A stretch of DNA of 64,000 bases from an uncultured Rikenellaceae bacterium (lineage in GTDB: Bacteria; Bacteroidota; Bacteroidia; Bacteroidales; Rikenellaceae). The notes beneath the pieces were generated by a model. The model did not search any database and was not told the origin of the DNA. It saw only the letters and a program-made list of their open reading frames with translations. The stretch covers positions 1 to 64,000 of the forward strand of contig CALUND010000016.1 of NCBI GenBank assembly GCA_944321925.1, in the 5' to 3' direction. Below are positions 1 to 8,074 of this stretch, in pieces (position 1 is the stretch's first letter; each line of letters starts with the position of its first letter). The position numbers and the translations under genes were made by a program.

Positions 1-163
1 CTTGACCATAATCGGCCGCAGCTTTTGTCTCAATTCCTTGAGGGATCGTGACCTTCAACGTTGCAGTAGGACTCTGCGTCAGGGATGAAGTCTCATCCTT
101 TTGGCAGGATGTCAGACCTACGAACAGACCTACCGACAACAAAAAAAGGATAACTTTTTTCAT
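1..163 (-). CDS. Partial lipoprotein, last visible gene of a fimbria-like cluster (cut by window edge)
   Basis: The reverse strand opens at an ATG at 163 and stays open to the window edge, 54 codons. It begins with a Lys-Lys signal peptide and a lipobox LTSC with the lipidated Cys at residue 20, followed by a Ser/Thr-rich linker and the start of a mature domain. It lies 30 nt downstream of another lipoprotein gene on the same strand and is probably co-transcribed with it. The visible part is too short to assign a family. By context it is a surface-exposed fimbrial or DUF6562-type subunit. The remainder lies outside the window. Confidence 0.75.
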   Translation of the reverse strand, partial: MKKVILFLLSVGLFVGLTSCQKDETSSLTQSPTATLKVTIPQGIETKAAADYGQ

Positions 164-193
164 TTTACACATAAGTTTTAATATTAATAAATA

Positions 194-1003
194 CTAAAAA
201 GAGACAGTGACATTTGTGCTGTAGTTGGATCTCAACACCACATCTTCAGCATCCTTCGTAACATCTCCGACCGAAACAGAAAACGACATCGCAGACTCGC
301 CCTCGATGGGGACAAACAGGAAATCTTCCCCGACCAGCGTAGAGCCGACCGTCGTCTCCGGGAAAGAAACGGAGACATCTTGCTGGATTGCCGAAACTTC
401 GCCAGTCAATACATCATAGGACGTATACAGTTCTCCATAAACCATGGAAACCGGATTCGCCTGATCGAACGCTTCGGCATTGTGAATATTTATTCGGGCC
501 ATGGGACGTTTCAAAATGGCATTCAAGACGGTATTACCGCTCCACTCTACCTGTTCGACGGCACATGCAAAAGCGTCGTTCTGCGCACCGGGACGATAAG
601 CTTCCGTCTCCACCGTCACCTGTCGCAAATCTGCCGTAAGATAATGTCCATTTCCGTAATCAGCCCAAAACAGAAAGTCGTAGACTCCGGAGATCAAGGC
701 TATCTCGAACTGAGCACCTCCCGTCATACTACCATTCAGGGTCTGACGCAACACGCGACGCGGCGTTGCTTCCCGGGTCCAAACTTCCAGCGTATAGACC
801 AACATTTCGTCGTCGTTGCTTTTCGTGTTCCCGACAAATAGCGAAGGAGAGTTTTCGTTTTCCCAGGCACCCTGCGACCGAACGGCCACCACACCCTTCA
901 CGGGCTGCGGTTCAGGCAGGGTCTCCGAATCTGCTTGACATCCCGTCAATGATACCAAAACGAGTGTCATCCAAACCCACAAAAAATATCGTGTAAATTT
1001 CAT
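194..1003 (-). CDS. DUF6562 / FimB-Mfa2-like surface lipoprotein
   Basis: This is a 269-aa lipoprotein with signal peptide and lipobox LTGC (Cys22). The central part has the layout I associate with DUF6562 and FimB/Mfa2-like proteins: a 'YDFLFWADYG' strand, then 'LKRPMARINI', then 'SYDVLTGEVSA', then a short FLFVP strand. These are all-beta outer-surface proteins found near fimbrial genes in Bacteroidales. It sits between two other lipoprotein genes on the same strand, with gaps of 30 and 12 nt, suggesting one operon. The family call rests on recognised sequence style. The exact role (anchor, tip or stalk component) is unknown. Confidence 0.7.
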   Translation of the reverse strand: MKFTRYFLWVWMTLVLVSLTGCQADSETLPEPQPVKGVVAVRSQGAWENENSPSLFVGNTKSNDDEMLVYTLEVWTREATPRRVLRQTLNGSMTGGAQFEIALISGVYDFLFWADYGNGHYLTADLRQVTVETEAYRPGAQNDAFACAVEQVEWSGNTVLNAILKRPMARINIHNAEAFDQANPVSMVYGELYTSYDVLTGEVSAIQQDVSVSFPETTVGSTLVGEDFLFVPIEGESAMSFSVSVGDVTKDAEDVVLRSNYSTNVTVSF

Positions 1004-1015
1004 GTTCAGTAGCTT

Positions 1016-2059
1016 TTAGTCTGGAATTACAACATTGATATTTCCGTCAAAACCGTAATCTATACCGATACCGGGGGCAAAGCTCCGCGTCAGAAATTCA
1101 TCGCGGATGCTCGTCAATTTTCCACGGACAATCGGGACCTCAACCCCCTGGACCTGATTCAGCACATTCCCCTGCCCATCGAGGATAGTCAGATTGACAT
1201 ATACGGCCGATTCATTGCCATTCACGAAAATATAATCACTTCCGAAACGAGCCTCCTGGTCCGACAAAGCTGTCATCGTACTGGTGAACGATACGCCTTG
1301 CCGTGCATCATTGGGTTTGTTCGTATAGGCATTGAAACCCGAGGGAAAATATCCCGCATATTCCACTTTGACCTGCCATGATGAAAGATCGGCTCGGGCA
1401 GCTATCGCCTGATTTGCCTCCGGGCTTCCACTTTGTTCTACCTGCTCCGCCAATTTATCGAGCAACTTATCTACATCGGTCGTAATAAACTCGATCTTGG
1501 CCATAGGGCGCTCGAGCGTAATGGTCTGTTCAATCGTTTGGTTCCATTGATCGAGATAAGGTGTCAGATCCAGGTCCTGATTACCCACATAGGTGTCTTT
1601 ATGCTCCTCATCCCCGATATAATTCTCCGTTTCAGGAATGCGGATCGAGGAGAGCGATTGAACCGTATAATATTTATCATCCGTAGAACCGTCATCGACA
1701 TAATCCATCCACGCCACAACCTTATATTTCGCTGCGAGAAGATCGAATGCCGCTTCAATGGTATGTTTCCCATCCGGAGCCGGATCGCAACTCAAAACAC
1801 GCCGTTCGACAGGCTCGCCATCGATGGCGTCACGAAATATTTCGATAATCCAGCGCACGTCATGCGTCGATATATCGTCGGATTTGGCAGCCATATCCGC
1901 TTTCGAGTATGGTTCGAGGGTCGGATCGACTGCGAACGTCAAATTCACATGCATCTGTGTCGGATAGACTCCTCCATTTACGGGATACTCCAAGATCGTC
2001 GAACGACAGCTCACCGCCAAAAGAGCAAGTCCAACCACATATCCGATTGTTTTTCTCAT
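1016..2059 (-). CDS. DUF6562 / FimB-Mfa2-like surface lipoprotein
   Basis: This is a 347-aa lipoprotein with lipobox AVSC (Cys18). It shares the order of signatures of the downstream 269-aa protein: a 'KVVAWMDYVD' strand, 'TLERPMAKIEF', a variable region, and a C-terminal 'GSDYIFV' strand. This supports a common beta-sandwich family and a paralogous origin. It follows the DUF3575 protein gene by 14 nt and precedes the next lipoprotein gene by 12 nt, so it is the second gene of a leftward operon. A role in a fimbria-like surface assembly is inferred from family and context. Confidence 0.68.
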   Translation of the reverse strand: MRKTIGYVVGLALLAVSCRSTILEYPVNGGVYPTQMHVNLTFAVDPTLEPYSKADMAAKSDDISTHDVRWIIEIFRDAIDGEPVERRVLSCDPAPDGKHTIEAAFDLLAAKYKVVAWMDYVDDGSTDDKYYTVQSLSSIRIPETENYIGDEEHKDTYVGNQDLDLTPYLDQWNQTIEQTITLERPMAKIEFITTDVDKLLDKLAEQVEQSGSPEANQAIAARADLSSWQVKVEYAGYFPSGFNAYTNKPNDARQGVSFTSTMTALSDQEARFGSDYIFVNGNESAVYVNLTILDGQGNVLNQVQGVEVPIVRGKLTSIRDEFLTRSFAPGIGIDYGFDGNINVVIPD

Positions 2060-2073
2060 AACTCTTTTTGAAC

Positions 2074-3234
2074 TTATTTACCGAATCTGTACACCAACCC
2101 AATTCCGACTTTGGTAAGGCCCCAATAATTATAGGGAACCCCCCTCTCATCGTAGGCTCCATTCGGAATGTTATAAAAACTATCGTATTTCGTGTAAACA
2201 TATCCTGCCCCGATCGTAAACTCGGCGGCCCAACGACGAGCAAACGGAAGCATATAGCCATAACTGAGTCCTACGCCGTAGAGTCCAGAGGATTGGTAGC
2301 GGGTCTTGGAATTAACCGCGATATTGAAACGGCCCACATTCATATGCACCCCGAAGAAATGTCCCTGCATCGGATTGCGCAGCCAGTAACGGAACTCGGG
2401 CTGAACAGCGAATAGGCGTAAGCAATAATTCCGTGCTACGGTATAAGGGCTATAGATAATGGGAAAATCGATCGAATAGTGCTCCCCGAAACTATACTCG
2501 ATCCCGAGGTTAGCCACTGTAGCAGCCAGATAGGCGACATTGGTCTTGATCGCCCATCGATACGGTCGCTCCTTCTCCACAGTTTCTGCCTGCGGAACAG
2601 TCTGAGAAATGGCGCTTTCCTGAGAGTCAGCAGTTTTTTCCGGTTCTGCCGACAAACGATCTGGCTGCTGCAAGGAGTCTGCCTTTGTCTCCGTTGTGTC
2701 TTTAGGAAGAGACTCATCCGGCCCCAAGCCCCGATCTACGGAACGCGTTGTATCTTGCAGACTTTCTGAAGGTGTCGAAGGTTCTTGAGCTCCCGTCTCA
2801 AACAAGTAGGCTACCGCAATTACATCTGTCAGGCCCTTCCAACGACGTGTGGAGTTGGTTGTCCGGAAATGCTCCTCCTTCAGGCCCTCCTGAACAATAA
2901 AATAAGACTTCACCTGATTGCTCCGGTTCTTGGCTGCAGCCAGGTTTTCCTTTACCGATCCATACGAGGAACAGAAACCGAGCACCCGCACTTTTATGTC
3001 CCCCGATTCAATAAAGGACTTGTTTGTACGGAGCAATTCGGTCATTGTCTGAATCGACTCTCTGTTTCCTTTATAATCGGCCCAGAACATATTTTTCCTC
3101 GGGGCGAACCGGAAAATAAGCGTATCTCCCAGAATCTCCTGACAAGCATTTAAAGAGGCATTCTGAGCCTGTGCCGCATCACAAATACACAATCCGCATA
3201 AAAGCCCTAAAAAGATTTTGTATTTCAACTTCAT
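2074..3234 (-). CDS. DUF3575 outer-membrane protein with OmpA-like N-terminal region
   Basis: After a signal peptide ending near 'AQAQ', about residues 30-150 resemble an OmpA-like peptidoglycan-associated fold: a 'VRVLGFCSSYGS' strand followed by an 'NLAAAKNRSNQVKSYF' helix. A Ser/Glu/Pro-rich linker follows to about residue 220. The last 160 residues form a DUF3575-type eight-stranded barrel beginning 'RWAIKTNVAYLAATVANLGIEY' and ending 'GLVYRFGK'. DUF3575 proteins typically open fimbrial clusters in Bacteroidales. I chose the ATG at 3234 (MKLKYK...) over the in-frame ATG at 3246 because it gives a standard signal peptide. It is the first gene of the leftward cluster. Confidence 0.75.
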   Translation of the reverse strand: MKLKYKIFLGLLCGLCICDAAQAQNASLNACQEILGDTLIFRFAPRKNMFWADYKGNRESIQTMTELLRTNKSFIESGDIKVRVLGFCSSYGSVKENLAAAKNRSNQVKSYFIVQEGLKEEHFRTTNSTRRWKGLTDVIAVAYLFETGAQEPSTPSESLQDTTRSVDRGLGPDESLPKDTTETKADSLQQPDRLSAEPEKTADSQESAISQTVPQAETVEKERPYRWAIKTNVAYLAATVANLGIEYSFGEHYSIDFPIIYSPYTVARNYCLRLFAVQPEFRYWLRNPMQGHFFGVHMNVGRFNIAVNSKTRYQSSGLYGVGLSYGYMLPFARRWAAEFTIGAGYVYTKYDSFYNIPNGAYDERGVPYNYWGLTKVGIGLVYRFGK

Positions 3235-3246
3235 GGGTAGAGTCAT

Positions 3247-3689
3247 TTTATTCGTACGCAGTTTAGGATGATCAATTAAGTAACAAAATATAATTAGGCA
3301 ATCCCCTCATACATAACCGACTTTTCTTTCACAACCCGAAAATTTCTGTAAAGAAACGTATTTTTTTCACTTCTACAAAATAATTACGAACTTTTTTATC
3401 ATGCATGAACCCGAATGGTTTCTTTTTTTTGTCCAAATCGATTAAATCCTTGCTTTTATTCATTACCAATGACTTGCCTAACTAACAATGTGCACGATGG
3501 AATTTATCAAACGCATTGCGAAACGCGACAACTACACAACATTGAAAATTCACAACTTCACAGCTCCTCCCGGCAACCGATTCTGATCTCCATAAAGCAT
3601 CACGAACAATAAAAAGAGCGATCCCGTTTCAACATTTTAATCGCAGAACTCCATTCGAATAAACAGAGACGGGAACTCACAACGTACAC
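3247..3689. other. AT-rich intergenic stretch without recognisable gene
   Basis: About 440 AT-rich bases lie between the DUF3575 gene and the repeat array. They should hold the promoter of the leftward surface cluster, but I see no clean TAnnTTTG element on the minus strand. The nearest candidate is TATATTTTG around 3284-3292, which has one extra T. Short open frames here have no coding character. Confidence 0.5.
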
Positions 3690-4117
3690 TATAGCTATCT
3701 GAAAATACGGAGGCGGCTCACGAAATCGATCTTGAAAACTTCGATTTCCAGTTGTCCCTATTCCGACCTTTATGTATATTTGTAGAATATAGGATGCGGC
3801 TCGGCATAGTCGAATTTGAAAACTTCGGTTTCGTTCGCCTCTGCGCTCGCCTTTCGCTATATTTGTAGAATATAGGATGCGGCTCGGCATAGTCGAATTT
3901 GAAAACTTCGGTTTCGTTCGCCTCTGCGCTCGCCTTTCACTATATTTGTAGAATATAGGATGCGGCTCGGCATAGTCGAATTTGAAAACTTCGGTTTTCG
4001 TTCGCCTCTGCGCTCGCCTTTCACTATATTTGTAGAATATAGGATGCGGCTCGGCATAGTCTAATCGGAAAACTTTGTTTTCCATTTGCCTCTGCGCTCG
4101 CCTTTCGCTATATTTGC
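3690..4117. repeat. Tandem ~83-bp repeat array with promoter-like units
   Basis: TATATTTG(T/C) starts recur at 3775, 3858, 3941, 4025 and 4109, giving periods of 83, 83, 84 and 84 bp. Between them the units are nearly identical, including 'GGATGCGGCTCGGCATAGTC' and 'GCCTCTGCGCTCGCCTTTC'. A diverged further copy precedes the first, from about 3690. Each unit ends in a match to the Bacteroidetes -7 element. Only the last spacer has TTTG (4085-4088) at the right distance. The internal copies have TTCG there. Open frames across the array are repeat artefacts. Similar-looking intergenic repeats are familiar to me from Bacteroidales genomes, though I cannot verify this here. Confidence 0.85.
4085..4117 (+). 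promoter_or_regulatory. Promoter of the K+/H+ antiporter gene
   Basis: TTTG (4085-4088), 20 nt spacer, TATATTTGC (4109-4117). This matches the Bacteroidetes sigma-ABfr consensus TTTG-N19-20-TAnnTTTG. The start codon at 4150 follows 32 nt later. The element is the last unit of the tandem repeat array. Confidence 0.75.
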
Positions 4118-4149
4118 AAAACTCGTTAGACTCGAAATTCCGAATTCGC

Positions 4150-5649
4150 ATGTTGATCAATACGGACGCGTTTCTTTTGGTGGGATCCATCCTGCTCTTT
4201 GCCAGTGTGGTGGCGGGGAAAGTCGGTTATCGTTTCGGAGTTCCGGCCCTTTTGCTGTTCCTGGGGGTCGGGATGCTCTTCGGAACCGACGGTTTGGGTA
4301 TCGAATTCGATAATGCCCGTCTTGCTCAATTCATAGGTATGCTGGCTCTGAGCGTGATCCTCTTCTCGGGCGGTATGGATACGAAATTCTCGGAGATTAA
4401 ACCTGTATTGGCTCCGGGTATGGTTCTCGCTACGGTGGGAGTGGTCATGACAGCCTTCCTTACCGGCGGATTCATCTACCTGATCAGTTCGTTGTTCCAT
4501 TTCGAGCTGACCTTTCTCGAATCGCTGTTGATGGCGGCAGTGATGTCGTCAACCGATTCGGCTTCGGTATTTTCCATCCTTCGCAGCAAACGGCAGGGCT
4601 TGAAGGAGCAGTTGCGGCCGCTGCTCGAACTGGAGAGCGGAAGTAACGACCCGATGGCTTATATCATGACGGTCCTGTTGCTCAACATCGCTACGGCCCA
4701 GGTGGCTGGTGGGGTGAACTGGTGGCATACGGTGGGGCTGTTTTTCATGCAGATGGGTATCGGTGCCGCCGCCGGTTACCTGCTCGGTCTCGCGACGGTG
4801 TGGGTGATCAACCATATAAACATAAATAATGGCGCACTCTATTCCGTGCTGCTGCTCGCGTTCGTCTTTTTTATCTTTTCGATCACCGATCTGGTGGGAG
4901 GAAACGGTTATCTGGCGGTTTACATCGCCGGTCTGGTCGTGGGAAACAAAAAGATCGTTTTCAAACGGACGTTGACGACCTTTTTGGACGGGTTCACCTG
5001 GCTGTTCCAGATCGTGATGTTCCTTGCGCTGGGACTGTTGGTCAATCCGCACCAGTTGGTCGTACCCGAGACGGTCAGTGTGGGGCTGCTTGTCAGCTTT
5101 TTCATGATCATTTTCGCCCGTCCGCTTACCGTATTCCTTTGTTTGGTGGCATTTCGTCGCTTTTCGTTCAAGGCCCTTCTGTATGTCAGCTGGGTCGGTT
5201 TGCGTGGGGCCGTTCCGATCATTTTTGCTACCTATCCTTTGGTGGCTGTGGCGGATGGATTCGACCCGGGGGTGGCAGACATGATCTTCAATGTGGTCTT
5301 TTTCATTACGATCGTCTCGCTGGCCATACAGGGTTCTACGGTTGGCAAGATGGCGGAACTGTTGGGGCTCTCCCAGACGATGCCTGAGGATAGTTTCGGG
5401 ATCGATCTGCCGGATAAAATCAAGTCGGCACTCTCCGAGTTCGAGGTTAATGCGAATTTCCTCAGACGAGGCAATCAATTGAAGAATATCGAGTTGCCCG
5501 ACCACTCGCTGGTACTCATGGTAAAGCGTGGGGAGGAGTATTTCGTGCCGCGTGGCAATACGAAATTGTTGGAAGGCGATAAGCTGTTGTTGATTTCGGA
5601 TAACGACGAGGAGTTGAAAAAAGAGATCGAGCAGTTGGGTATCGAATGA
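4150..5649 (+). CDS. NhaP2-type K+(Na+)/H+ antiporter with TrkA-C domain
   Basis: This 499-aa inner-membrane protein has about 12-13 hydrophobic segments in residues 1-390, typical of the monovalent cation:proton antiporter fold. It includes the 'SSTDSASVFSIL' motif of the family's unwound ion-binding region and 'LELESGSNDPMAY' with the paired acidic residue. Residues from about 410 form a soluble TrkA-C (RCK-C) domain that would sense a ligand or nucleotide. It exports K+ or Na+ in exchange for protons. The start at 4150 is preferred because the longer frame runs back into the promoter. It stands alone, followed by a hairpin terminator. Confidence 0.85.
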   Translation: MLINTDAFLLVGSILLFASVVAGKVGYRFGVPALLLFLGVGMLFGTDGLGIEFDNARLAQFIGMLALSVILFSGGMDTKFSEIKPVLAPGMVLATVGVVMTAFLTGGFIYLISSLFHFELTFLESLLMAAVMSSTDSASVFSILRSKRQGLKEQLRPLLELESGSNDPMAYIMTVLLLNIATAQVAGGVNWWHTVGLFFMQMGIGAAAGYLLGLATVWVINHININNGALYSVLLLAFVFFIFSITDLVGGNGYLAVYIAGLVVGNKKIVFKRTLTTFLDGFTWLFQIVMFLALGLLVNPHQLVVPETVSVGLLVSFFMIIFARPLTVFLCLVAFRRFSFKALLYVSWVGLRGAVPIIFATYPLVAVADGFDPGVADMIFNVVFFITIVSLAIQGSTVGKMAELLGLSQTMPEDSFGIDLPDKIKSALSEFEVNANFLRRGNQLKNIELPDHSLVLMVKRGEEYFVPRGNTKLLEGDKLLLISDNDEELKKEIEQLGIE

Positions 5650-5676
5650 TGCCTTCCGACTCTTCCCGGACAGTCG

Positions 5677-5712
5677 AAAACCTCGCCATACTCAGCAAAA
5701 GGCGAGGTTTTT
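5677..5712 (+). terminator. Terminator after the antiporter gene
   Basis: An 11-bp stem AAAACCTCGCC / GGCGAGGTTTT with a 13-nt loop ends in a short T run. It lies 27 nt after the antiporter stop codon. Confidence 0.75.
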
Positions 5713-5820
5713 CGGTTGTTTTCGGGGTTGTTGTTCTTCGCCCGAAAGATTGTTTTTTCTGCAGGCTTTGAGCCTGTTCGCTGTCTTTCCCGTGCTTTTG
5801 GACAGGAGGAGTCCGGATGT

Positions 5821-6066
5821 TCAGAGACTTTTCAAGGCCTGGGCCAATTGATCGGGACATGAAGTGCCCTTATCCCGGCATTGAATCCCTTCCAAACGGG
5901 CGATTGCTTCGTCGACAGCCATGCCTTGGACGAGGAGCGATATGCCTTGTGTGTTGCCGGAACATCCGCCGGTGAAGATCACTTGACGGATGATGCCGTT
6001 TTCGGTCTCTACTTCGATTTGTTGGGAACAGACCCCTATGGGGTGATAAACGATCGATTTTTTCAT
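5821..6066 (-). CDS. TSCPD domain protein (TIGR03905 family)
   Basis: This 81-aa protein contains 'HPIGVCSQQI', 'VIFTGGCSGNTQGIS' and, near the C-terminus, the eponymous 'TSCPDQLA' motif. The conserved cysteines suggest metal binding. The TSCPD domain also occurs at the C-terminus of some ribonucleotide reductases, but stand-alone copies have no established function. The start ATG at 6066 was chosen over an upstream in-frame one because a promoter box (6149-6156) would otherwise leave almost no leader, and because the family begins with 'KKSIVYHP'-like residues. It is a single gene. Confidence 0.8.
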   Translation of the reverse strand: MKKSIVYHPIGVCSQQIEVETENGIIRQVIFTGGCSGNTQGISLLVQGMAVDEAIARLEGIQCRDKGTSCPDQLAQALKSL

Positions 6067-6148
6067 TGTGCAGAGTTGCTTCTCGGGTTGTTGAAATAGA
6101 ATTAAGGTGTATCGGAAAACCGGCGGACGGAGGTCTCTTTTCACAGGG

Positions 6149-6156
6149 CAAAGGTA
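6149..6156 (-). promoter_or_regulatory. Promoter -7 box for the TSCPD gene
   Basis: Reads TACCTTTG on the minus strand, about 80 nt upstream of the ATG. No clear -33 element was seen. Confidence 0.5.
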
Positions 6157-6388
6157 ATGAAAGAGCCAAGCGGATGCAAAATTTTCGTATATTGCAGCCC
6201 GCTAAAAAATGCGTTTTGATTTAGTGTATTGGTTATTAGTATCTTGGCGTTTTTGTTTAGGGTGTTTGGCCTAATCAAATGCCGGGATTGTTTCGGCTGA
6301 TTTGTTAAAAAAACAGGTCTGAATGGGCAAAATTGTGAATTTATCGTTATATTTACACTTTTGAAATTGGTATATAGTTGAGGTTTGT

Positions 6389-8071
6389 ATGAATGACAAT
6401 ATAAAGATGAACGGTCGTATTGCAAAAATTGGGTCAGTTTTATTGGCCGCTTTGGTCATGGTTGTGGCAGGCTATGGTCAATCGCAGGCGGATATCGATA
6501 AAATATGGCATAAAATATTGAATGACACGATATTGGGCGTAGATTTGCCGGGAGTTCACACGTTTATTCAGAAACAGGGTCTTTCGCCGCAACAGACCGT
6601 GATCGTGGGTGTGCTCGATTCGGGAATCGACACGGCGCATGTCGACCTGAAGGGGGCCTTCTGGACCAATCCGGGCGAGATTCCCGGAAATGGGAAAGAC
6701 GACGATCGCAACGGTTACCCGGATGATATTCATGGCTGGAGTTTTCTCGGTTCGGCCGACGGGTCGTTCGACGTGACCTCGGCCGGGACGGAATATTTTC
6801 GTCAATACAAGCGTCTGCGGCCGAAATATGCAGGCAAGGAGGAGTCGGATTTCAAATCGGACAAACAACGGAAAGAGTTTGCCTATTTCAAATACCTCGA
6901 ACAGAAAGCCGGCATCCGGAATTATGTGAAATTTGCCGAGGTGCTTGAAAAAAGGTTCGAATCATATCGGATTTGCGATTCGTTGGCGAAGGCATGTTAT
7001 CCGGGACAGGATGTTACGCTGCAGGAGCTGACCAAGATCGATTTGCAGGATACGGTAGCTCTGGGCCGCATCATAGCAGCCCTGGAACAGGTGCTTCCCT
7101 CATCGTATTTGCGGTATGGTGCTTCGGCCTCTTGGAAGATGGTTTACGATACCACTTGGGCCGAGGTGCTTCAGGCTCGGAAGCGGGTTGCCAGTTTGGA
7201 TGATCCTTCGGCCGATCCCCGCTTGAAGGTGGGTGACAAGTTGAATAAATTTTCCGATCGTCGGTATGGAAACAACCACCTCTTTGTCAACGATCAGGAT
7301 GCGATGCATGCTACCTGTGTGGCTGGAATCATTGCCGGTCAGGGGGTGGAGGATCCGCAGATCTCGGGAATTTACCCCGAAGCACGCATTATGGCGGTTC
7401 GTGTGGTCCCGGATGGCGATGAGTATGACAAAGATGTCGCTTCGGCCATTCGTTATGCCGTGGACAACGGAGCGAAGGTGATCAATATGAGTTTCGGCAA
7501 GTTCATCTCTCCGCATAGCGATCAGGTGGCCAAGGCGATCCGTTATGCCTGGAAACACGATGTTGTACTGGTTCATGCGGCCGGGAACGAGGGAATCAAT
7601 ATCGATACCGTAGCCCATTATCCGGTCGAGGTCGATCGGCGGGGACGTCGGTTCTCCAATATGATTGTGGTCGGCGCCTCCTGTATGGATGGATCGCCTG
7701 CCTCTTTTTCCTGTTATGGGCAATTCGCTGTCGATCTGTTTGCTCCCGGTTGCGATATATGGGCCTCTCAGGCTGGCGGAGGCTGTTTCTCTGCCAGCGG
7801 TACGAGTATGGCGGCTCCGATCGTTGCCGGTATCGCGGCGATGATTCGGGCTTATTATCCGGAGCTGTCGGCCGGGGAGGTATGTGGTATTTTGCGGGAG
7901 TCGGTAACTTCGCGGTTCGGCGTGAAGGTCACTCTTCCCGGAAAACAGCGGAGGATGGAAGAGAAACCCGATACGGAGGTGAGATTTGAACAACTCTCCC
8001 GAAGCGGCGGAATCGTGAACGCTGCGAAAGCGTTAAAAATGGCAGAAGAGGTAAATGCAGCAAGACAATAA
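6389..8071 (+). CDS. S8 (subtilisin-like) secreted serine peptidase
   Basis: This 560-aa exported peptidase has the catalytic triad Asp77 ('VLDSGID'), His307 ('MHATCVAGI') and Ser473 ('SGTSMAAP'). Asn in 'HAAGNEG' provides the oxyanion hole. A signal peptide ends near 'GYGQSQA'. The Asp-to-His distance is about 230 residues, far longer than in secreted subtilisins, and holds a charged helical insert. An in-frame ATG at 6407 also gives a good signal peptide, so the exact start is uncertain. It is the first gene of a rightward group with an S9 peptidase (3-nt gap) and SusC/SusD, which suggests digestion of extracellular or periplasmic proteins. Confidence 0.88.
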   Translation: MNDNIKMNGRIAKIGSVLLAALVMVVAGYGQSQADIDKIWHKILNDTILGVDLPGVHTFIQKQGLSPQQTVIVGVLDSGIDTAHVDLKGAFWTNPGEIPGNGKDDDRNGYPDDIHGWSFLGSADGSFDVTSAGTEYFRQYKRLRPKYAGKEESDFKSDKQRKEFAYFKYLEQKAGIRNYVKFAEVLEKRFESYRICDSLAKACYPGQDVTLQELTKIDLQDTVALGRIIAALEQVLPSSYLRYGASASWKMVYDTTWAEVLQARKRVASLDDPSADPRLKVGDKLNKFSDRRYGNNHLFVNDQDAMHATCVAGIIAGQGVEDPQISGIYPEARIMAVRVVPDGDEYDKDVASAIRYAVDNGAKVINMSFGKFISPHSDQVAKAIRYAWKHDVVLVHAAGNEGINIDTVAHYPVEVDRRGRRFSNMIVVGASCMDGSPASFSCYGQFAVDLFAPGCDIWASQAGGGCFSASGTSMAAPIVAGIAAMIRAYYPELSAGEVCGILRESVTSRFGVKVTLPGKQRRMEEKPDTEVRFEQLSRSGGIVNAAKALKMAEEVNAARQ

Positions 8072-8074
8072 AAA

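Noticed and set aside
3690..4117. Possible CRISPR array
   Set aside because: The repeating unit is the whole 83 bp, with no short repeat plus unique spacers, and no cas genes are present.
3600..4190. 196-aa leftward open frame over the tandem repeats
   Set aside because: It is a translation of the ~83-bp repeat units ('KYSERRAQRR' recurring) and crosses the antiporter promoter and start. The repeat explains the open frame.
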